Shown: one piece after another, positions 23,498 to 27,819 of the stretch
Layout: every line of letters starts with the position of its first letter
How positions within the stretch are numbered: the stretch's first letter is position 1
DNA from: RGIG5675 sp050943435
GTDB taxonomy: Bacteria > Bacillota > Clostridia > Oscillospirales > Ruminococcaceae
Reading direction: 5' to 3'
DNA: 27,819 bases
Assembly (NCBI GenBank): GCA_050943435.1
Contig: JBMNPE010000013.1
Location: forward strand, 1-27,819
The notes under the pieces: model-generated
Told to the model about the DNA's origin: nothing
Seen by the model: only the letters and a program-made list of their open reading frames with translations
Databases searched by the model: none
Made by a program: the position numbers and the translations under genes

Positions 23498-24616
23498 TCA
23501 GTCTCTGTGGTAATTAGGCTCGTCCGTTATGGCTGCCATGTCATGCGGGTGGCTCTCCCTCAGTCCTGCGGCGGAGATCTTGACGAATCTCCCGTCCCTG
23601 CGCAGGTCGTCTATGGTGGCGGTCCCGCAGTATCCCATTCCGGAGCGGAGTCCGCCGAGCATCTGGTATACGACGTCGGAAAGTTTTCCCTTATAGGGTA
23701 CGAGTCCTGAAATTCCTTCCGGGACGAATTTCTTCGTGCCGGACTGGAAGTATCTGTCCCCTCCGGAGACCTTCATGGCGTCGGTGGAGCCCATGCCCCT
23801 GTACGTCTTGAACTTCTTTCCGTTCTTTTCGATCACATCTCCGGGGCATTCGTCGCATCCGGCGAACATTCCGCCCATCATAACGGCATTTGCCCCTGCG
23901 GCTATGGCCTTTACGATGTCTCCGGAATACTTGATCCCTCCGTCGGCTATCACTGTGACGCCCTTCTTCTCTGCCTCTTCCGAGCACATCATCACTGCCG
24001 TGATCTGCGGATTTCCTATTCCTGCCACGATCCTCGTCGTGCAGATGGCTCCGGGTCCCATTCCGACCTTGACGCAGTCGGCGCCTGCGTCGGCGAGCTC
24101 GTCGACGGCCCCGGGCATGCAGATGTTTCCGGCGACTATTGCGAGGTCAGGGAAGGCCTCCCTCACCTTTCTCACGGTGTTGATGACGTTCTGGGAATGG
24201 CCGTGCGCGGTGTCGATTGCGATAATATCGACTCCTGCGGCAACCAGTGCCGAAGTCCTCTCGATGACGTCCTTGGTCGCGCCAACGGCAGCCCCTACCC
24301 TGAGCCTTCCGGAATCGTCCAGACAGGCCCTCGGGAATCCCTCGTAGGATGCGCTTTTCGCCCTGGATATCTGTGCAGCCTGGTCCTCTATGGACATGCT
24401 CTTGTGTATAAACCCGAGGCCGCCTTCCCTGGCTATTGCTGCTGCAAACTCCCATTCGGTGACTGTGTCCATCCCGGCGCTCACAAACGGGATATTGAGG
24501 TAAATATCCCTCGCAAGGTGGGTCCTGAGATCCACTTCATTGGGAAGGACACTGGATTTCTGCGGAATGAGCAGGACGTCGTCAAAGGACAGTCCCTCGA
24601 AAAGAACCTTGTTCAT
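23498..24616 (-). CDS. guaB: IMP dehydrogenase lacking CBS domains
   Basis: A 372-residue IMP dehydrogenase that oxidises IMP to XMP, the committed step to GMP. The usual enzyme is about 480-490 residues. Here the catalytic barrel runs from LSFDDVLLIP (9-18) through SAGMDTVTE (46-54), and then a linker of only about 15 residues (88-102) stands where the two CBS domains belong, before GRLRVGAAVG. Catalytic elements remain: GMGPGAICTT with Cys192, YRGMGS (272-277), the flap DRYFQ (287-291), and PEGISGLVPYKG (299-310). DRYF in the flap argues for IMP dehydrogenase and against GMP reductase, which also lacks CBS domains. AGGAG lies eight bases before the ATG at 24616. A clear promoter is not visible (TATCAT at 24644-24639 has no good -35), so read-through from tuf is possible. 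Confidence 0.92.
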   Translation of the reverse strand: MNKVLFEGLSFDDVLLIPQKSSVLPNEVDLRTHLARDIYLNIPFVSAGMDTVTEWEFAAAIAREGGLGFIHKSMSIEDQAAQISRAKSASYEGFPRACLDDSGRLRVGAAVGATKDVIERTSALVAAGVDIIAIDTAHGHSQNVINTVRKVREAFPDLAIVAGNICMPGAVDELADAGADCVKVGMGPGAICTTRIVAGIGNPQITAVMMCSEEAEKKGVTVIADGGIKYSGDIVKAIAAGANAVMMGGMFAGCDECPGDVIEKNGKKFKTYRGMGSTDAMKVSGGDRYFQSGTKKFVPEGISGLVPYKGKLSDVVYQMLGGLRSGMGYCGTATIDDLRRDGRFVKISAAGLRESHPHDMAAITDEPNYHRD

Positions 24617-24649
24617 GAAAAGAGCTCCTATTCTTGAGATGATACAACA

Positions 24650-24683
24650 AAGCCCCTTTTACTCTTTCAGGCAAAAGGGGCTT
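24650..24683 (-). terminator. Terminator of tuf
   Basis: On the minus strand, a perfect 11-bp stem AAGCCCCTTTT (24683-24673) with AAAAGGGGCTT (24660-24650), a 12-base loop, then TGTTGTAT, a modest T-rich tail. It starts 16 bases after the tuf stop and ends only about 33 bases before the guaB start codon, leaving little room for a guaB promoter. Confidence 0.75.
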
Positions 24684-24699
24684 AAATCCATTGCTTAGA

Positions 24700-25902
24700 T
24701 TACTTGATGATCTTCGTGACCACTCCGGAGCCAACCGTACGTCCGCCTTCGCGGATAGCGAAGCGCAGTCCGTTTTCGATTGCGATAGGAGTGATGAGGT
24801 CAACCTTCATCTCGACGTTGTCGCCAGGCATGCACATGTCTACACCTTCCGGAAGATGTACTGTCCCGGTGACGTCGGTCGTACGGAAGTAGAACTGAGG
24901 ACGATAGTTGTTGAAGAACGGTGTATGACGGCCGCCTTCATCCTTCTTCAGGACGTAAACCTGGCCCTCGAACTCCGTGTGCGGGTCGATGGAACCCGGT
25001 GCGCAGACAACCTGTCCACGCTCGATATCGGTTCTCTGGATTCCGCGGAGAAGAGCTCCGATGTTGTCGCCGGCTTCTGCCTCGTCCAGTGTCTTGTGGA
25101 ACATTTCGAGTCCGGTGATGACGGATTTCTGCTTCTCGTCCTTGAGTCCGACGATGTCAACAGGGGCGTTGAGTCCGATCTTTCCACGCTCTACACGTCC
25201 GGTTGCAACAGTTCCGCGTCCGGAAATCGTCATGACGTCTTCGATAGGCATCAGGAACGGCAGGTCGTCGTTGCGTGCAGGGGTCGGGATGAAGTTGTCA
25301 ACTGCATCCATGAGCTCCCAGATGCACTTGTATTCCGGAGCATCAGGATCCTTGCTGGTGGACTCCAGAGCCTTCAGGGCAGAGCCCTTGATGATCGGGG
25401 TCTTGTCGCCGGGGAAGTCATATGAGGTGAGCAGATCCCTGATCTCTTCCTCAACGAGCTCCATCAGCTCGGGGTCGTCGACCTGGTCGGTCTTGTTCAT
25501 GAACACGACTATGGAAGGCACGCCGACCTGGCGGGCCAGAAGGATGTGCTCACGGGTCTGCGGCATCGGGCCGTCGGCTGCGGAGACAACCAGGATGGCA
25601 CCGTCCATCTGGGCTGCGCCGGTGATCATGTTCTTGATGTAGTCGGCATGGCCCGGGCAGTCGACGTGAGCGTAGTGGCGCTTCTCCGTCTGGTACTCGA
25701 CGTGTGCCGTGCTGATCGTGATTCCACGGGCTTTCTCTTCAGGGGCCTTGTCTATCTGATCATATGCTTCGAAATCAGCCATTCCTTTTAGAGAAAGGAC
25801 CTTGGTGATAGCAGCTGTAAGTGTAGTCTTGCCGTGGTCAACATGTCCGATGGTTCCAATGTTGACATGCGGTTTGCTGCGGTCAAACTTTTGTTTTGCC
25901 AT
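24700..25902 (-). CDS. tuf: Elongation factor Tu
   Basis: A 400-residue translational GTPase that delivers aminoacyl-tRNA to the ribosome. G1 is GHVDHGKT (19-26), the switch I segment is KARGITIS (57-64), G3 is DCPGH (81-85), G4 is NKTD (136-139; many EF-Tu proteins have NKCD or NKVD) and G5 is in GSALKALE. Domains 2 and 3 follow with GRGTVATGRVERG and the conserved end REGGRTVGSGVVTKII. AGGAGG lies nine bases before the ATG at 25902. It follows fusA by 95 bases and has its own promoter there. Codon use is typical of a highly expressed gene and less rich in AGG and ATA than its neighbours. Assignment is firm. Confidence 0.99.
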   Translation of the reverse strand: MAKQKFDRSKPHVNIGTIGHVDHGKTTLTAAITKVLSLKGMADFEAYDQIDKAPEEKARGITISTAHVEYQTEKRHYAHVDCPGHADYIKNMITGAAQMDGAILVVSAADGPMPQTREHILLARQVGVPSIVVFMNKTDQVDDPELMELVEEEIRDLLTSYDFPGDKTPIIKGSALKALESTSKDPDAPEYKCIWELMDAVDNFIPTPARNDDLPFLMPIEDVMTISGRGTVATGRVERGKIGLNAPVDIVGLKDEKQKSVITGLEMFHKTLDEAEAGDNIGALLRGIQRTDIERGQVVCAPGSIDPHTEFEGQVYVLKKDEGGRHTPFFNNYRPQFYFRTTDVTGTVHLPEGVDMCMPGDNVEMKVDLITPIAIENGLRFAIREGGRTVGSGVVTKIIK

Positions 25903-25956
25903 TGGGGAGTTCCTCCTAAATCTATGTACAGTATTAGCTGTTCAAACGTAATAGTA

Positions 25957-25985
25957 ATTCTATCAACTACTGATGAAAATATCAA
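25957..25985 (-). promoter_or_regulatory. Promoter of tuf in the fusA-tuf gap
   Basis: On the minus strand, TTGATA (25985-25980) and TAGAAT (25962-25957), each five of six consensus bases, are separated by 17 bases. The predicted start near 25950 gives a leader of about 48 bases. This is in addition to any read-through from the str operon, and no terminator is seen after fusA. Confidence 0.75.
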
Positions 25986-25997
25986 GCCTGCAGAGCC

Positions 25998-27819
25998 TTA
26001 TTTGCCCGCAGCTTCGTGGCTGCTGGACATCTCCTGGGCGATGCTCTTCGGCACCTCCGCATAATGGTCAGGCTGCATGACGTACTGTCCTCTTCCCTGA
26101 GTCTTTGAGCGCAGGTCCGTGGCATATCCGAACATCTCGGAAAGAGGGATGAAGGCGTGTATCTGCTGTGCTCCCGGCAGGACGTCCATCCCCTGGATCT
26201 GGCCTCTTCTCGAGTTGACGTCTCCGATGACGTCTCCGAGGTACTCGTCCGGGGTGGTGATCGTTACCTTCATGATAGGCTCCATCAGCACCGGATCCGC
26301 CTTCTTGAGGGCATCCTTGAGGGCCATTGAGCCTGCGATCTTGAACGCCATGTCCGAGGAGTCGACTTCATGGTAGCTTCCTCCGAGGAGCGTCACCTTG
26401 AGGTCCTCCACCGGATAGCCGGCGAGTACGCCCGAAAGCATTGCACCCTGAATGCCCTGGTTGGTAGGCTCGATGAATTCCTTCGGGATGTCGCCTCCTG
26501 TGACTGCGTTGACAAACTCGTAGCCCTTGCCTTCGTTGGGCTCGATCCTGATGATGACGTCTGCAAACTGTCCGTGGCCGCCCGTCTGGCGCGCATATCT
26601 GCACTCCGTTTCTGCTGGCCTGCGGATGGATTCCCTGTAGGCGACCTGCGGAGCGCCTACATTGGCCTCGACCTTGAACTCACGGAGCAGCCTGTCGACG
26701 ATTATCTCGAGGTGCAGCTCACCCATGCCGGCTATTATCGTCTGTCCGGTCTCGGCATCCGTATACGTCTTGAACGTCGGGTCCTCTTCTGCGAGCTTTG
26801 AGAGGGCTATTGCCATCTTCTCCTCGCCTGACTTTGTCTTGGGCTCGATGGCGACCCTGATGACAGGCTCCGGGAATTCCATGGATTCGAGGACTATCGG
26901 GTGGTTCCTGTCGCACAGCGTGTCGCCTGTCGTGACGCTCTTGAGTCCGACTGCGGCTTCGATGTCGCCGGAATACACCTGGTCGATGTCGCGCCTGTGG
27001 TTTGAATGCATCTGCAGGATGCGTCCGACTCTCTCATATGTGTCCTTTACAGTGTTGTACACGCTCTCGCCGGTCTTCATCGTGCCGGAATACACGCGGA
27101 AATAAGCGAGTTTCCCGACGAACGGGTCGACTGCGATCTTGAATACGAGCGCGGAGAACGGCTCCTTGTCGTCGGCCTTTCTCTCCTCTTCCTTTCCGGT
27201 CTTCGGGTTTGTTCCCTTGACAGGCGGGATGTCGAGAGGAGACGGCAGGTAGTCGACTATGGCATCCAGAAGGTTCTGGACCCCCTGGTTGTGGTAGGAC
27301 GAGCCGCACGTCACGGCGACCATCTCGTTGGAAATGGTTCCCTTGCGGATGGCCTTCTTGATTTCCTCTTCGGAGATTTCCTCTCCTCCGAGGTACTTTT
27401 CCATTATGTTGTCGTCTACATCGGAGAGAGATTCGAGCATGAAGTCTCTCGCCGCCTTGGCCTTTTCGGCATAATCGTCCGGAATCGGGGTCGGGATCCC
27501 GTCAGTGGAGATCTCGCTGAATTCCGTGTAAGCCTGCATCGTGACAAGGTCTATCAGGCCCTTGTATCCGCCTTCGGCACCTATCGGTATCTGTATCGGG
27601 ACGGCCTTGCACTTGAGCCTGTCGCGCATCATCTGCACGGCCCTGTCGAAGTCCGCACCCATGATGTCCATTTTGTTTACGTATGCAAGCCTCGGGACAT
27701 TGTACTGGTCGGCCTGTCTCCAGACAGTCTCGGACTGCGGTTCGACGCCTCCCTTTGCGCAGAAGACGCATACTGCCCCGTCCAGCACCCTCAGCGACCT
27801 CTGGACCTCGACCGTGAAG
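25998..27819 (-). CDS. fusA: Elongation factor G, 5' end beyond the window
   Basis: The C-terminal 606 residues of EF-G, the GTPase that drives ribosomal translocation. The frame is open through the right edge, where it reads FTVEVQRSLRVLDGAVCVF; the first methionine inside the window is not the start, and the P-loop and switch I (about 85-90 residues) lie outside. Visible are G4 VNKMD in YVNKMDIMGADF, domain II with the VYSGTMKTGE segment, the GMGELHLEIIVDRL segment of domain III, and domain IV with GGHGQFADV and SSDMAFKIAGSMA. Domain V runs to the end with VNSRRGQIQGMD and QGRGQYVMQPDHY. It lies upstream of tuf as in the bacterial str operon. Assignment is firm. Confidence 0.98.
   Translation of the reverse strand, partial: FTVEVQRSLRVLDGAVCVFCAKGGVEPQSETVWRQADQYNVPRLAYVNKMDIMGADFDRAVQMMRDRLKCKAVPIQIPIGAEGGYKGLIDLVTMQAYTEFSEISTDGIPTPIPDDYAEKAKAARDFMLESLSDVDDNIMEKYLGGEEISEEEIKKAIRKGTISNEMVAVTCGSSYHNQGVQNLLDAIVDYLPSPLDIPPVKGTNPKTGKEEERKADDKEPFSALVFKIAVDPFVGKLAYFRVYSGTMKTGESVYNTVKDTYERVGRILQMHSNHRRDIDQVYSGDIEAAVGLKSVTTGDTLCDRNHPIVLESMEFPEPVIRVAIEPKTKSGEEKMAIALSKLAEEDPTFKTYTDAETGQTIIAGMGELHLEIIVDRLLREFKVEANVGAPQVAYRESIRRPAETECRYARQTGGHGQFADVIIRIEPNEGKGYEFVNAVTGGDIPKEFIEPTNQGIQGAMLSGVLAGYPVEDLKVTLLGGSYHEVDSSDMAFKIAGSMALKDALKKADPVLMEPIMKVTITTPDEYLGDVIGDVNSRRGQIQGMDVLPGAQQIHAFIPLSEMFGYATDLRSKTQGRGQYVMQPDHYAEVPKSIAQEMSSSHEAAGK

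Noticed and set aside
23498..24616. Reading the short guaB as a GMP reductase
   Set aside because: The flap DRYFQ and PEGISGLVPYKG follow IMP dehydrogenase, not GMP reductase; the linker still matches the IMP dehydrogenase CBS insertion point.

Overview
The window looks like a chromosomal segment of an anaerobic, Gram-positive member of the Bacillota (class Clostridia most likely). This rests on the gene families present (Feo system with a FeoB-associated Cys-rich protein, a sortase-type anchored Cna-B surface protein, RecD2, PcrA, ThyX), strong AGGAGG-like ribosome binding sites, and a gene order fusA then tuf. Base composition is moderately GC-rich by eye, with heavy use of AGG (Arg) and ATA (Ile) codons. 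I cannot place it below class.

Left part, + strand (1-1941): two tandem paralogous nucleoside hydrolases (the first cut by the window edge), a terminator, a tRNA-Pro(GGG) with its own promoter, and its terminator. Next, on the - strand (1984-8031), lies a 2015-residue secreted protein made of Cna-B and pilin-like (FctA/Spy0128-type) domains around a core of about 1050 residues that I do not recognise, ending in a VPRTG sorting signal.

Middle, - strand (8258-11591): a ferrous iron uptake operon, feoA-feoA-feoB-Cys-rich membrane protein-HMA domain protein. It has a clear promoter overlapped by two 18-bp repeats that look like a metal-responsive operator. Upstream, and separated by a strong terminator, is an overlapping pair of half-size chromate-transporter-family genes. 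A 46-codon + strand gene with its own terminator follows.

Right part, - strand: what looks like an eight-gene operon (21083 down to 13117) with gaps of at most a few dozen bases or overlaps: pcrA, thyX, tmk, a DUF2156-like protein, a GNAT acetyltransferase, mltG, a minimal MGMT-type protein, and an unknown 222-residue protein. It joins dTMP synthesis and phosphorylation with DNA repair and peptidoglycan processing. Further right are recD2, a CBS-less IMP dehydrogenase (guaB), tuf with its own promoter, and the 3' two-thirds or more of fusA, cut by the right edge.

No insertion sequence, CRISPR array, phage gene, rRNA or obvious defence system was seen. No gap between genes exceeds 300 bases. 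Most of the window is ordinary housekeeping. The least explained items are the core of the giant surface protein, the feo operator repeats, the domain-deleted IMP dehydrogenase, the nucleoside hydrolases without the usual active-site His, and two hypothetical genes.
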